From NCBI RefSeq assembly GCF_030145815.1, contig NZ_JAIXHL010000010.1, positions 62,001 through 126,000 on the forward strand: a DNA stretch of 64,000 nucleotides, written 5' to 3'. The notes beneath the pieces are model-generated. The model was not told where the DNA came from. It made no database searches and was given only the letters and a program-made list of their open reading frames with translations. This document shows, in pieces, positions 43,069-51,284 of the stretch (its first letter is position 1; the number at the start of each line of letters is the position of its first letter). This DNA comes from Sphingomonas sp. Its GTDB lineage: Bacteria > Pseudomonadota > Alphaproteobacteria > Sphingomonadales > Sphingomonadaceae. A program made the position numbers and the translations under genes.

Positions 43069-44642
43069 GTCGCCAACCGCTCCAGCCCGAGAATCGTATC
43101 CGCTTCATGCGCCGGTTTGTCGGTGCGGATGCGGCTAATCCGGGGAAAGCGCATCGCGAGGCCCGATTTGTGCCGATTCGACGCGTGGATCGAATCGAAC
43201 GCGACCTCGAGCACCAGCGTCTTCTCAACCTCGCGCACCGGCCCGAACCGCGCGGTCGTATGGTTGCGCACGAAGCGGTCGAGCCATTTCAGCTCTTCGT
43301 CGGTAAACCCGAAATAGGCCTTGCCCACCGGCAGCAGCTCGCCGCCCTCGGTCCATGCGCCGAAGGTATAGTCGGAATAGAAAGACGAGCGTTTCCCGCT
43401 CCCGCGCTGGGCATACATCAGAACGCAATCGGCGGTCAGCGGATCGCGCTTCCATTTATACCACAGCCCGACGCGCCGCCCCGCGACATAGGGCGAGTCG
43501 CGCCGCTTGAGCATCACCCCCTCGATCGCGGCGTCTCGGGCACCGGCGCGAAGTTCTTCCAGCGCAGCGAAATCCGCCGCGTCGATCAGTGCCGAGACGT
43601 CGAACCGCTCCCGGTCGAGCGGCGCGGCGAACGCCTCCAGCCGAGTGCGGCGCGCATACCAGGGCAGCTCGCGCAGATCCTCCCGCCCGTCGAACAACAG
43701 GTCGTAGAGGCGAACGAAGGCGGGAAACTCCGCCAGCGTTTTCGCCGACACCACCTTGCGTCCCAACCGCTGCTGCAGCGCGTTGAAGCTGCCCGCCTCA
43801 CCCCCCTGCGCTTCACCGCGCACCAGCAATTCGCCGTCGAGCACGCCCGGCGTTGCAAAGGCGCTTGCCACGTCCGGGAAGCTGGCGGTGATGTCGTCGC
43901 CCGCACGGCTGTAGAGCCGGGTCTCCCCCGCGACATGGACGATCTGGACGCGAATGCCGTCCCATTTCCACTCGGCGGCATAGTCGTTGAGGTCGACCTG
44001 CGTCTCCTCCAGCGGGTGGGCGAGCATGAACGGGCGGAACACCGGCACATCGGTCGTGGTCGGCTGCGGCCCGCGCCCTTCGCCCCAATCGAACAAAGGC
44101 GCATAGGGCGGGGTCAGGCCGTGCCACACCTCCTCCACCGCATCGACATCGACCCCGAACGCCTCGGCGAACGCGGTCTTGGCGAGCCGGGCGGATACGC
44201 CGACGCGCAGGCCGCCGGTGGCGAGCTTGAGCAGCGCATAACGCTCGTCCGCCGCCAGCCGATCGAGCATCGCGCCAAGCGCGGCGGGTGCGTCGGAGCG
44301 CGACAGGCTGGCGAGCCGATCGACCACCGCGCCTAATGTCAGCGGTTCGGACTCGGGCGGGGGCGTCATCGGCTCCGGCCAGATCAGCGCCACGGTTTCT
44401 GCCGTATCGCCCACGAAATCGCGGCTCAGCTGAAACAGCACCGGGTCGACCCGCTCACTCACCAAGGCGCGGATCACGGCCGGCTTCACCGCCGGCAAGT
44501 CGAGCGTCCCAGTCAGCGCCGCCAGCCCCCAGCCGCGATCCGGGTCGGGCGTTTCGCGCAACCATGTGCCTATCAGCCGCAGCTTCGCATTGCGCGATCG
44601 CGTGTAGATCAACCGGTCGAGCAGGTCGGCAAAGGCGCGCAT
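43065..44642 (-). CDS. ATP-dependent DNA ligase, ligase-associated (LAD) type
   Basis: Monomeric ligase of 525 residues. An N-terminal DNA-binding domain (about 1-180) precedes the nucleotidyltransferase core with the lysine motif EWKWDGIRV (KWDG; AMP attachment K) and DGELLVRGE, SSFYSDYTFGAW, then the OB domain. It matches the ligase of the bacterial ligase-associated DNA-repair set (ligase, DEXH helicase, LAE exonuclease, PdeM). PdeM is at 62155; helicase and exonuclease are not adjacent. Its 3' end overlaps the small membrane ORF. Confidence 0.93.
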   Translation of the reverse strand: MRAFADLLDRLIYTRSRNAKLRLIGTWLRETPDPDRGWGLAALTGTLDLPAVKPAVIRALVSERVDPVLFQLSRDFVGDTAETVALIWPEPMTPPPESEPLTLGAVVDRLASLSRSDAPAALGAMLDRLAADERYALLKLATGGLRVGVSARLAKTAFAEAFGVDVDAVEEVWHGLTPPYAPLFDWGEGRGPQPTTTDVPVFRPFMLAHPLEETQVDLNDYAAEWKWDGIRVQIVHVAGETRLYSRAGDDITASFPDVASAFATPGVLDGELLVRGEAQGGEAGSFNALQQRLGRKVVSAKTLAEFPAFVRLYDLLFDGREDLRELPWYARRTRLEAFAAPLDRERFDVSALIDAADFAALEELRAGARDAAIEGVMLKRRDSPYVAGRRVGLWYKWKRDPLTADCVLMYAQRGSGKRSSFYSDYTFGAWTEGGELLPVGKAYFGFTDEELKWLDRFVRNHTTARFGPVREVEKTLVLEVAFDSIHASNRHKSGLAMRFPRISRIRTDKPAHEADTILGLERLAT

Positions 44643-44782
44643 GGGGCCTCAACATGGCGCGATGCGACGGGTTCCGCCAGATGCGCGCCAATCCCCCTCG
44701 CGGAGCACCGGACTTCACGCTAGCGTCAAGCCACCGGAAAGGTCGGCGCGCGATTCGCGTGCGCCGTGGGAGGGATTACCAG

Positions 44783-45100
44783 ATGAAGACCCTGTTGCTT
44801 GCCGTCGCCCTGTCGGCCCTGCCGCTCGCCCCCGCGTCGTTCGCGCAGGACGCAGCCCCCGCACCGGCCGCACCGGCCGCCGCTGCCGCCAAGTATAACC
44901 TCGACACGCCGATCCAGGACATCGTCGCAAATCCGGCCGCGAAGGCTGCGCTGGACGGCGTGCTGCCCGAAGTGTCGACGCATGAGAGCTATGAGATGTT
45001 CAAGACCATGAGCCTCAACCAGCTCAAAACCTATGCCGCCGACAAGCTGACGCCCGAAGTGCTGGCCAAGACCGAAGCCGCGCTTGCTGCGGTGAAGTAA
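44783..45100 (+). CDS. Small secreted Ala-rich protein
   Basis: A 105-residue exported protein with signal MKTLLLAVALSALPLAPASFAQ, an Ala/Pro linker (PAPAAPAAAAAK) and a compact helical end (TPIQDIVANPAAKAALDGVLPEVS, SLNQLKTYAADKLTPEVLAK). The two-helix pattern is typical of a recurring sphingomonad family of unknown function. GAGGGATT lies upstream of the ATG. Confidence 0.8.
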   Translation: MKTLLLAVALSALPLAPASFAQDAAPAPAAPAAAAAKYNLDTPIQDIVANPAAKAALDGVLPEVSTHESYEMFKTMSLNQLKTYAADKLTPEVLAKTEAALAAVK

Positions 45101-45132
45101 TGGCTTGGCCCCGGATGCTACGGCGTCCGGGG

Positions 45133-46353
45133 CTAATCCTCGCGCGTGATATTGAGCGACCGCGTCACGCGATAGTCGAGCACGCCGACCACGAAATACA
45201 CCGCAGCTTGCATCAGTCGCGTCCAGAACCCGCTGCGCGCACGGTGCAGTTCCCGCGTCACCTCCAACGACCGCGCCACCTCCGCATCGACATAGGCGCG
45301 GACATGCGCTGCGAACGCAGCATCGTCGATGCGCAGCATCACTTCCAGGTTCAGGAACAGGCTGCGCATGTCGAAATTGGCCGATCCGATCTGCACCTTG
45401 TCGTCGATCACGAACAATTTGGTGTGCAGCTTGGTCGGCAGATATTCGAACACCCGCACCCCGCGCCGCAGCAGCCCGCGATAGGTGAAGCGTGCGGCGT
45501 GCAGCGTCAGGTGATTGTCGGTGATCGACGGCACCACCACCCGCACCTGTCCGCCCCGCCGCGCCGCGCGGCCGAGGCGCAGCAGCATCGCCGGGCTCGG
45601 GAAGAAATAGGCGGCGAGAATGTCGATCGCGCGCGCATTCTTCATGTCCCGCCGCACCGCACGCGCCCATGGGCTCAGCCGCCGCGTCGGCCCGCCGAGC
45701 AACCAGCGGAGTTGCCCGTCCGGCTCGCTCCATTGCGACAGCGCCTTGCGCAGGGCGCGCAACGGCGCGCGCGGGTGCAGCGTCCAGTGCCATAATGCAT
45801 CGAAATAGCCGGTCATCCGCGCCGCTGTCGGCCCGGCGACCAGCAGCCCCAGATCGCGCCAGCCATCGCTGCCCGGCGCGCCGAAATAATTGTCCTGGAT
45901 GTTGAACCCGCCGATGATGATCCGCGCATCATCGCTTTCGCCATCGGCCAGCGCGATCTTTTGGTGGTTGCGGAGCAGATAGCGCCGCCCCCAGCGCGGC
46001 ACGAAAAAGCACACGCGCCCGCCCGCCGCGCGCAGCGGTGCAAAGAAATCGCGATCATAGGCCGGGTCGCTGCCGAGGCCATCGACGATCAGCGTGACCG
46101 CGACTCCGCGCTCGACCGCCGCGATCATCGCGTCGCGCACCCGCACCCCCACCGCATCGTCGGAGTAGATGTAGTAGAGCAGCCGCAGCGAGCGGCGCGC
46201 GCCCGCGATCAGCTCCAGCAACGCATCGAGCCGGCGCGGCCCGGTATCGAGCAGCTGCAGCCGGCTGCCCGCAATCGCGAATACCGGCTGGGGCGGCGGC
46301 TCGGGCGGCAGGCCTGCGGCAAATCCGGGCGATGCGTCGGTGGCCAGCTCCAT
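45133..46353 (-). CDS. Phospholipase D/cardiolipin synthase-like protein
   Basis: A 406-residue protein with two HKD motifs: HQKIALADG (H-x-K-x4-D) in the first half and HTKLFVIDDKVQIGSANFD in the second, the signature of cardiolipin synthases and phospholipase D relatives. No N-terminal transmembrane segment is present; a C-terminal hydrophobic stretch (LMQAAVYFVVGVL) may anchor it. Start at 46353 (MELATDA); the frame extends upstream but without support. Confidence 0.9.
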   Translation of the reverse strand: MELATDASPGFAAGLPPEPPPQPVFAIAGSRLQLLDTGPRRLDALLELIAGARRSLRLLYYIYSDDAVGVRVRDAMIAAVERGVAVTLIVDGLGSDPAYDRDFFAPLRAAGGRVCFFVPRWGRRYLLRNHQKIALADGESDDARIIIGGFNIQDNYFGAPGSDGWRDLGLLVAGPTAARMTGYFDALWHWTLHPRAPLRALRKALSQWSEPDGQLRWLLGGPTRRLSPWARAVRRDMKNARAIDILAAYFFPSPAMLLRLGRAARRGGQVRVVVPSITDNHLTLHAARFTYRGLLRRGVRVFEYLPTKLHTKLFVIDDKVQIGSANFDMRSLFLNLEVMLRIDDAAFAAHVRAYVDAEVARSLEVTRELHRARSGFWTRLMQAAVYFVVGVLDYRVTRSLNITRED

Positions 46354-46483
46354 GGCGCACGGGATTGCATGCCTGCCCGGATCGCGCCAGCCCCGGCGCA
46401 GCGCTGGGCGATTTCCTTGACTCGCGCCGCCGTACCGCCTAGATGGCCGCCTTTCCTGTATCTCTGCCCAAAGGAAGCGTTCC

Positions 46484-46828
46484 ATGGCGCGCGTCACTGT
46501 CGAGGATTGCGTCGACAAGGTTTCGAACCGTTTCGATCTCGTGCTGCTGGCGGCTCAGCGCGCGCGTCAGATTTCCGGCGGCGCGGAGCTGACCATCGAT
46601 CGCGACCGCGACAAGAACCCGGTCGTCGCGCTGCGCGAGATCGCGGAAGAGACCGTGCGTCCCGACCATCTCGAGGAAGCGTTGGTCGGCAGCCTGCAGC
46701 GCGTGCAGATCGACGATGAAGAAGCGCCCGATGACGTCGGCAGCCTGGCCGCATCGGCCGAGGCGCTGCGCCTCACCGCCGCTGCCCCGCCGCGCAACCA
46801 GAATCTGGGCGCCGATTACGACGGCTAA
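46484..46828 (+). CDS. rpoZ: RNA polymerase omega subunit
   Basis: A 114-residue subunit that aids assembly of RNA polymerase. It is identified by [29 protein letters not shown] and [21 protein letters not shown]. It is followed by a clear terminator (46856-46885), so it is probably transcribed alone. Confidence 0.97.
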   Translation: MARVTVEDCVDKVSNRFDLVLLAAQRARQISGGAELTIDRDRDKNPVVALREIAEETVRPDHLEEALVGSLQRVQIDDEEAPDDVGSLAASAEALRLTAAAPPRNQNLGADYDG

Positions 46829-46855
46829 GCCGCGCGTCATCGCTGCCAGTCGAAA

Positions 46856-46885
46856 GGCCGCTGCCCCACCGGGCGGCGGCCTTTT
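46856..46885 (+). terminator. Rho-independent terminator of rpoZ
   Basis: An 11-bp perfect stem, GGCCGCTGCCC/GGGCGGCGGCC, with loop CACC (46867-46870), then TTTT (46882-46885), 27 bp after the rpoZ stop. Confidence 0.92.
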
Positions 46886-46953
46886 CGCATTGCGTGGCAG
46901 GGCTTTGCTCCACTCTGGTGCAAGCTCCTGATTTTACGCTTGCCCCCTCTCGA

Positions 46954-46984
46954 TCCGAATCGGACAGTATCGTGTCCGAATCGG
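46954..46984 (+). promoter_or_regulatory. Two TCCGAATCGG direct repeats before the NfrB-like gene
   Basis: The 10-mer TCCGAATCGG occurs at 46954-46963 and again at 46975-46984, offset 21 bp (two DNA turns) and ending next to the gene's ribosome site. Each 10-mer is nearly palindromic. This looks like paired operator half-sites for a regulator of the NfrB-like operon. Role inferred. Confidence 0.5.
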
Positions 46985-46994
46985 GGGAGTCGGC

Positions 46995-48371
46995 ATGGGG
47001 GTGGAGCAGACGACCCTGTTGGTCATCGACAGCATCGCGCGCGAAGCGATGCTGTTCGCCGCGATCGGATTCCTGATCGGCGGGATCGACGATCTGCTGA
47101 TCGACTTTGCCTATGGCATCGCGCGCATTCGGGCCCGGTTGCGGCACGAGCTGCCCCGCAGCCTTGCCGCCGCACCGCTGCCGATGGCGGTGTTCATTCC
47201 CGCGTGGGACGAGGCGGCGGTAATCGGCGCGATGCTGCGCGCGACGCTCGCCCGCTATGGCGCGGGGGACTATCGCATCTATGTCGGCACCTATCCCAAT
47301 GATCCCCCGACGATCGCGGCGGTGGCAGAGGTCGCCGCAACCGACCCGCGGGTGCGGCTCGTGATCGGGCCGACGCCGGGGCCGACGACCAAGGCCGATT
47401 GCCTCAACGCGCAGTGGCGCGCGCTGTTGCGCGACGAAGCGGCAGGTGAGCCGTGCGCGGCGATCGTGCTGCACGATGCCGAGGATCTGGTCCATCCGGA
47501 TGAACTGCGCGTATTCGCCGCCTGGCTGACCGATCATGACGCGGTGCAGCTGCCGGTCCAGCCGCTCGCCGATGCGCGCTCGCCGCTGGTCGCCGGGCAT
47601 TATCTCGACGAATTCGCCGAGAGCCACGGGAAAAATCTAATCGTGCGCGCGGCGCTCGGCGCGGCGATCCCCTTTGCCGGGGTCGGCTGCGCGATCGGGC
47701 GGGAAATGCTCGGCCGGATCGCCGACAGCCGTGACGGGCAACCGTTCGACGCGGCCAGTCTGACCGAGGATTATGAGCTGGGCCTCACCGTCGCCGCGCT
47801 GGGCGGACGGACGCGGTTCGTGCGCGCGCGCGCCGCGAGCGGAGAGCTGATCGCGGTGCGTGCCTATTTCCCGGCCAGCCTCAACGCGGCGGTGCGGCAA
47901 AAGGCGCGCTGGCTGACCGGCATCGCGCTGGCCGGATGGGATCGCGTCGGGTGGCAGCGCGGCGGGTCATTCGGCGAGCATTGGATGCGGATGCGTGACC
48001 GGCGCGCGACGCTGGCGATTCCGGTGCTGGCCATCGCCTATATTGCATTGGTCGCATGGGGCCTGTCGCTCGTCGGGCATTGGCTGGCGGGGACGCAGAG
48101 CCCCACGCCGGATGTGCCGGTCGGCTGGCTGCTTGCGGTCAATGCCGGTCTGCTCGGCTGGCGCGTGGCGATGCGGATCGCATTCACCGGGGCCACGCAT
48201 GGCTGGGTTCAGGCGTTGCTGGCAGTTCCCCGGGTGCTGGTCGCCAGTCTGATCGCGCTGCTCGCCGCGCGCCGGGCGATCGCGATATATTGGCCAACGT
48301 TGCGTGGCGACCCGGCGCGCTGGGACAAGACCGCGCACCACTTCCCCGACACGCAGGAGCGCGTGGCGTGA
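46995..48371 (+). CDS. NfrB-like membrane glycosyltransferase (GT2)
   Basis: A 458-residue inner-membrane glycosyltransferase. The GT2 domain has AVFIPAWDEAAVIGAML, PTTKADCLNAQWRAL, the DxD-type HDAEDLVHPDE, TEDYELG, and QxxRW-type RQKARWLTG; membrane helices flank it (about 15-38 and three near 340-430). This matches NfrB of the N4 adsorption/polysaccharide system, but it lacks the C-terminal cyclic-di-GMP-binding half (E. coli NfrB is about 745 residues). It is followed without a gap by a barrel-like gene. Confidence 0.82.
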   Translation: MGVEQTTLLVIDSIAREAMLFAAIGFLIGGIDDLLIDFAYGIARIRARLRHELPRSLAAAPLPMAVFIPAWDEAAVIGAMLRATLARYGAGDYRIYVGTYPNDPPTIAAVAEVAATDPRVRLVIGPTPGPTTKADCLNAQWRALLRDEAAGEPCAAIVLHDAEDLVHPDELRVFAAWLTDHDAVQLPVQPLADARSPLVAGHYLDEFAESHGKNLIVRAALGAAIPFAGVGCAIGREMLGRIADSRDGQPFDAASLTEDYELGLTVAALGGRTRFVRARAASGELIAVRAYFPASLNAAVRQKARWLTGIALAGWDRVGWQRGGSFGEHWMRMRDRRATLAIPVLAIAYIALVAWGLSLVGHWLAGTQSPTPDVPVGWLLAVNAGLLGWRVAMRIAFTGATHGWVQALLAVPRVLVASLIALLAARRAIAIYWPTLRGDPARWDKTAHHFPDTQERVA

Positions 48372-49384
48372 CCGCTCAAGCCGCGCCCGGCCGCGGCCGT
48401 CCCTTGCGCTTCGTCGCCATGGTGGCGGTCGGCTGGGCGGCGATGCGCGTGGTATTGCTCTGGCCCGAAGGCGCCAGCCTGCCCGAGGCGATCGAGGCGG
48501 CGATGCCGCTCCGTCCCGCTGCCGCAGCACCGGCGATCCGTGCGGTGGAGCCTCCGCCCCCGATAGTCGCGCTCCGCCCCGCCATGGCGCGCACCGCAGT
48601 TGCGCACGCCGCCACCGGCACCACCGCCGCAATCTCGCCGCCACAGGCCAGTTTCGCGATGCTGAACTTGGTCTCCTTCGGCACCGAGCGGGCGGCGGCT
48701 GACAGCGTCGCGCCGCTGCCGCGCATTCCCGCCCCGCCCGCGATGCTCGCCCCCCGCGCGACGCCCGACCGCTGGCAGGCAAGCGCATGGCTGGTCACCC
48801 GGCGCGGCGCGGGCGTGGGCGGAGCGATGCTGGGCGGTGACCAGGCCGGGCTGCGCATCGCGCGCACGCTCGACCGGCGCGGGCGGCTGGCGCTCTATGC
48901 ACGCGCAACCACCCCGCTCGCCGGCAACGGGCGCGAGCTGGCGCTGGGCGTGGAGTGGCGACCATGGCGCGCACCGATGCGCTTCCTCGCCGAACAGCGG
49001 CTGGCGCTCGACGGAGGCAAATCGGGGCCCGCCGTCGCGGTGGTCGGCGGCGTCAGCGGCATCGACCTGCCCTTCGTCTTCCAGCTCGAAGCCTATGGTC
49101 AGGCCGGTGCGGTCAAGCGGACCCGCGTCGAACCCTTTGCCGACGGCGCGCTGCGGGTGACGCGCGACATTGCGGCGGTCGGCACGGCCCGGCTGGCGCT
49201 GGGGGCCGGTGCCTGGGGCGCGGCGCAGCGCGACGCGGCGCGTATGGATATCGGCCCGACCGCCGTCACCACGGTGCCGATCGCCGGACAGCCGCTGCGC
49301 ATCGCACTCGACTGGCGCGCGCGGGTCGCCGGCGATGCGCGTCCCGGATCGGGGCCAGCGCTCACCCTCGGCGCGGATTTCTAG
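48368..49384 (+). CDS. NfrA-C-terminal-like outer-membrane barrel protein
   Basis: A 338-residue protein starting with GTG (48368), which overlaps the glycosyltransferase stop. An N-terminal hydrophobic segment (RFVAMVAVGWAAMRVVLLW) and a Pro/Ala linker precede a C-terminal region of about 190 residues with alternating beta strands (RIARTLDRRGRLALYARATT, LAFEWRPWR-like ELALGVEWRPW, and a terminal LTLGADF). That matches the barrel end of NfrA, though without NfrA's TPR part. It is probably the secretion port for the partner glycosyltransferase product. Fold-level assignment. Confidence 0.62.
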   Translation: MTAQAAPGRGRPLRFVAMVAVGWAAMRVVLLWPEGASLPEAIEAAMPLRPAAAAPAIRAVEPPPPIVALRPAMARTAVAHAATGTTAAISPPQASFAMLNLVSFGTERAAADSVAPLPRIPAPPAMLAPRATPDRWQASAWLVTRRGAGVGGAMLGGDQAGLRIARTLDRRGRLALYARATTPLAGNGRELALGVEWRPWRAPMRFLAEQRLALDGGKSGPAVAVVGGVSGIDLPFVFQLEAYGQAGAVKRTRVEPFADGALRVTRDIAAVGTARLALGAGAWGAAQRDAARMDIGPTAVTTVPIAGQPLRIALDWRARVAGDARPGSGPALTLGADF

Positions 49385-49392
49385 AGTTGGAT

Positions 49393-49445
49393 TCAGCTCC
49401 GCTGATTGGCGGGCCGGCGCCGCAGCCATTTCAGCCGTGCTGAAA
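49393..49445. repeat. Remnant of palindromic repeat family A
   Basis: Contains CGGGCCGGCGCCG (49410-49422), identical to the right-arm end of copy 3, followed by a hairpin TTTCAGC-CGT-GCTGAAA (49429-49445) of the same arm sequence as copy 1's first hairpin, and preceded by another TCAGC-TCC-GCTGA hairpin. The long central arm is missing. Confidence 0.6.
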
Positions 49446-49506
49446 ACAATCTATCGCCCGCGCGCCCTTCCGCAGTGCGGCGTGAAGGGCTAGGCAGGAC
49501 ATCCTC

Positions 49507-50421
49507 ATGGACCTGTATCTCCCCATCGCCAGTCTCTCGGTCAACGCGCTGGTCATCGTGTTGCTGGGGCTGGGCGTCGGGATGCTGTCGGGTATGTTCG
49601 GCGTGGGCGGGGGCTTCCTCACCACCCCGTTGCTGATCGTCTATGGCATCCCGCCCACCGTCGCGGCGGCGTCGGCGGCGAGCCAGGTGACCGGGGCGAG
49701 CGTGTCGGGCGTGTTCGCGCATTTCCGCCGCAACGGCGTCGATTTGCATATGGCATGGGTACTGATCGGCGGCGGCGTGCTCGGCTCCGGCGCGGGCGCA
49801 TTGCTGTTCCGCCTGCTCCAGGCGAGCGGGCAGATCGATACGGTGATCGCCCTGCTCTATGTCGTGATGCTGGGGTCGATCGGCTGGCTGATGTTGTCCG
49901 AATCGCTCGGCGCGATCCGTTCGGCGCGGACCGGAGCGACCGCGCGCGCGCGACGGCGGCGGCATCATCCGATGGTCGCGGCACTCCCGCTGCGCTGGCG
50001 TTTCTACCGCTCGGGCCTCTACATCTCGCCGCTCGCGCCACTCCTGCTCGGCTTTGCCACCGGTATTTTGACGATGCTGCTCGGCGTCGGCGGCGGGTTC
50101 ATCCTGATCCCGGCGATGCTCTATCTGCTCGGCATGCCGGCGCAGGTCGTGGTCGGCACCTCGCTGTTCCAGATCCTGTTCGTCAGCGCCGCCGCGACCA
50201 TGGTGCATTCGGTAACGACCAAGGCGGTCGATATCGTCCTCGCCGCGCTGTTGCTGCTCGGATCGGTCGTTGGGGCGCAGCTCGGCGCACGCTTTGCGGC
50301 GCGGACAAAGCCGGAATATCTGCGCCTTGCGCTGGCGATCATGGTTCTGCTCGTCGCGCTGCGCATGGTCGCCGGCCTCGCCTGGCAGCCGGACGAAATC
50401 TACTCGGTAGAGCTAGGATGA
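49507..50421 (+). CDS. TauE/SafE-family sulfite/organosulfonate exporter
   Basis: A 304-residue membrane protein with the family's paired glycine-rich segments: GLGVGMLSGMFGVGGGFLTTP near the start and GFATGILTMLLGVGGGFILIP past the middle, typical of an 8-helix TauE/SafE protein with internal duplication. Likely exports a small sulfur anion. It overlaps the next gene by 4 bp, and this pair is recurrent in alphaproteobacteria. Confidence 0.92.
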   Translation: MDLYLPIASLSVNALVIVLLGLGVGMLSGMFGVGGGFLTTPLLIVYGIPPTVAAASAASQVTGASVSGVFAHFRRNGVDLHMAWVLIGGGVLGSGAGALLFRLLQASGQIDTVIALLYVVMLGSIGWLMLSESLGAIRSARTGATARARRRRHHPMVAALPLRWRFYRSGLYISPLAPLLLGFATGILTMLLGVGGGFILIPAMLYLLGMPAQVVVGTSLFQILFVSAAATMVHSVTTKAVDIVLAALLLLGSVVGAQLGARFAARTKPEYLRLALAIMVLLVALRMVAGLAWQPDEIYSVELG

Positions 50422-51185
50422 AGCTCCCGCCGCTCCTCCTCGCACTCACCGCGCCGCTGCTGCTGGGACAGGCCAAGCCGACGCTCGTCCCCGATGTGTC
50501 GCAGCGCGAGATCGAGATCATCTACTCCTTCACCGGTGCGGAACTGCTGTTGTTCGGCGCGATCGTTCAACCGGGCAACACGGCCCCGCGCCCCGGCGAT
50601 CCGCCCACCGACATCGTGGTGGTGGTCAAGGGGCCGACCGAATCGGTGCTGGTGCGCGAGAAGCAGCGCGTGGCGGGCATCTGGGTCAATGCCGACCGCA
50701 CCCGCTATCGCTCGGCCCCGTCCTTCTACGCCATTGCCTCGTCGCGCCCGATCGACCGGATCGTCGATGCGCGCACCCGCGCCATCTACGAGCTCGGGCT
50801 CGATAGCCTCCAGCTCTCCCCGGCATCGGGCGCGGCGCCTGCGGTCCAGTCGCGCTTCGACGCGGGGCTGGTCGACCTCAAGCGCCGCGCGGGCCTTTAT
50901 TACGAGGCCCCGGGCACCGTCGAAATCACCGACAATGTCCTCTATCGCGGCCGCATCCAGATTCCGGCGCGCGTGCCGGTCGGGCGCTTTACCGCCGAAA
51001 CCTTCCTGATCCGCGACGGTCGCGTGCTCGCCGCAGCGGTGCGCGAGATCGACATCCGCAAATCGGGGTTTGAGCGTTGGGTGGCGGGCGCGGCCGAACA
51101 GCACGCAATGCTCTACGGCATCGCCGCAGTGCTGCTGTCGATCGGCTTCGGCTGGGCTGCGGGCGCCATTTTCCGCCGATTCTGA
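50418..51185 (+). CDS. TIGR02186-family protein (TauE partner)
   Basis: A 255-residue exported membrane-anchored protein: signal-like start MKLPPLLLALTAPLLLGQA, a beta-rich middle (DVSQREIEIIYSFTGAELLLFGAI, DIVVVVKGPTESVLVREK, GRFTAETFLIRDG) and a C-terminal transmembrane helix (MLYGIAAVLLSIGFGWAAGAIF). This is the TIGR02186 pattern found beside TauE/SafE exporters. Role unknown, probably linked to the exporter. Confidence 0.92.
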   Translation: MKLPPLLLALTAPLLLGQAKPTLVPDVSQREIEIIYSFTGAELLLFGAIVQPGNTAPRPGDPPTDIVVVVKGPTESVLVREKQRVAGIWVNADRTRYRSAPSFYAIASSRPIDRIVDARTRAIYELGLDSLQLSPASGAAPAVQSRFDAGLVDLKRRAGLYYEAPGTVEITDNVLYRGRIQIPARVPVGRFTAETFLIRDGRVLAAAVREIDIRKSGFERWVAGAAEQHAMLYGIAAVLLSIGFGWAAGAIFRRF

Positions 51186-51284
51186 GCCGTTGGTGGGCCG
51201 CGCCGGCCTACTCCCCACGCGAACCACTTCTTTACTCCCGTCTCGTAGAACCACGGTGTTTTGCAGGGGGAGCAGTAGCGCGTG

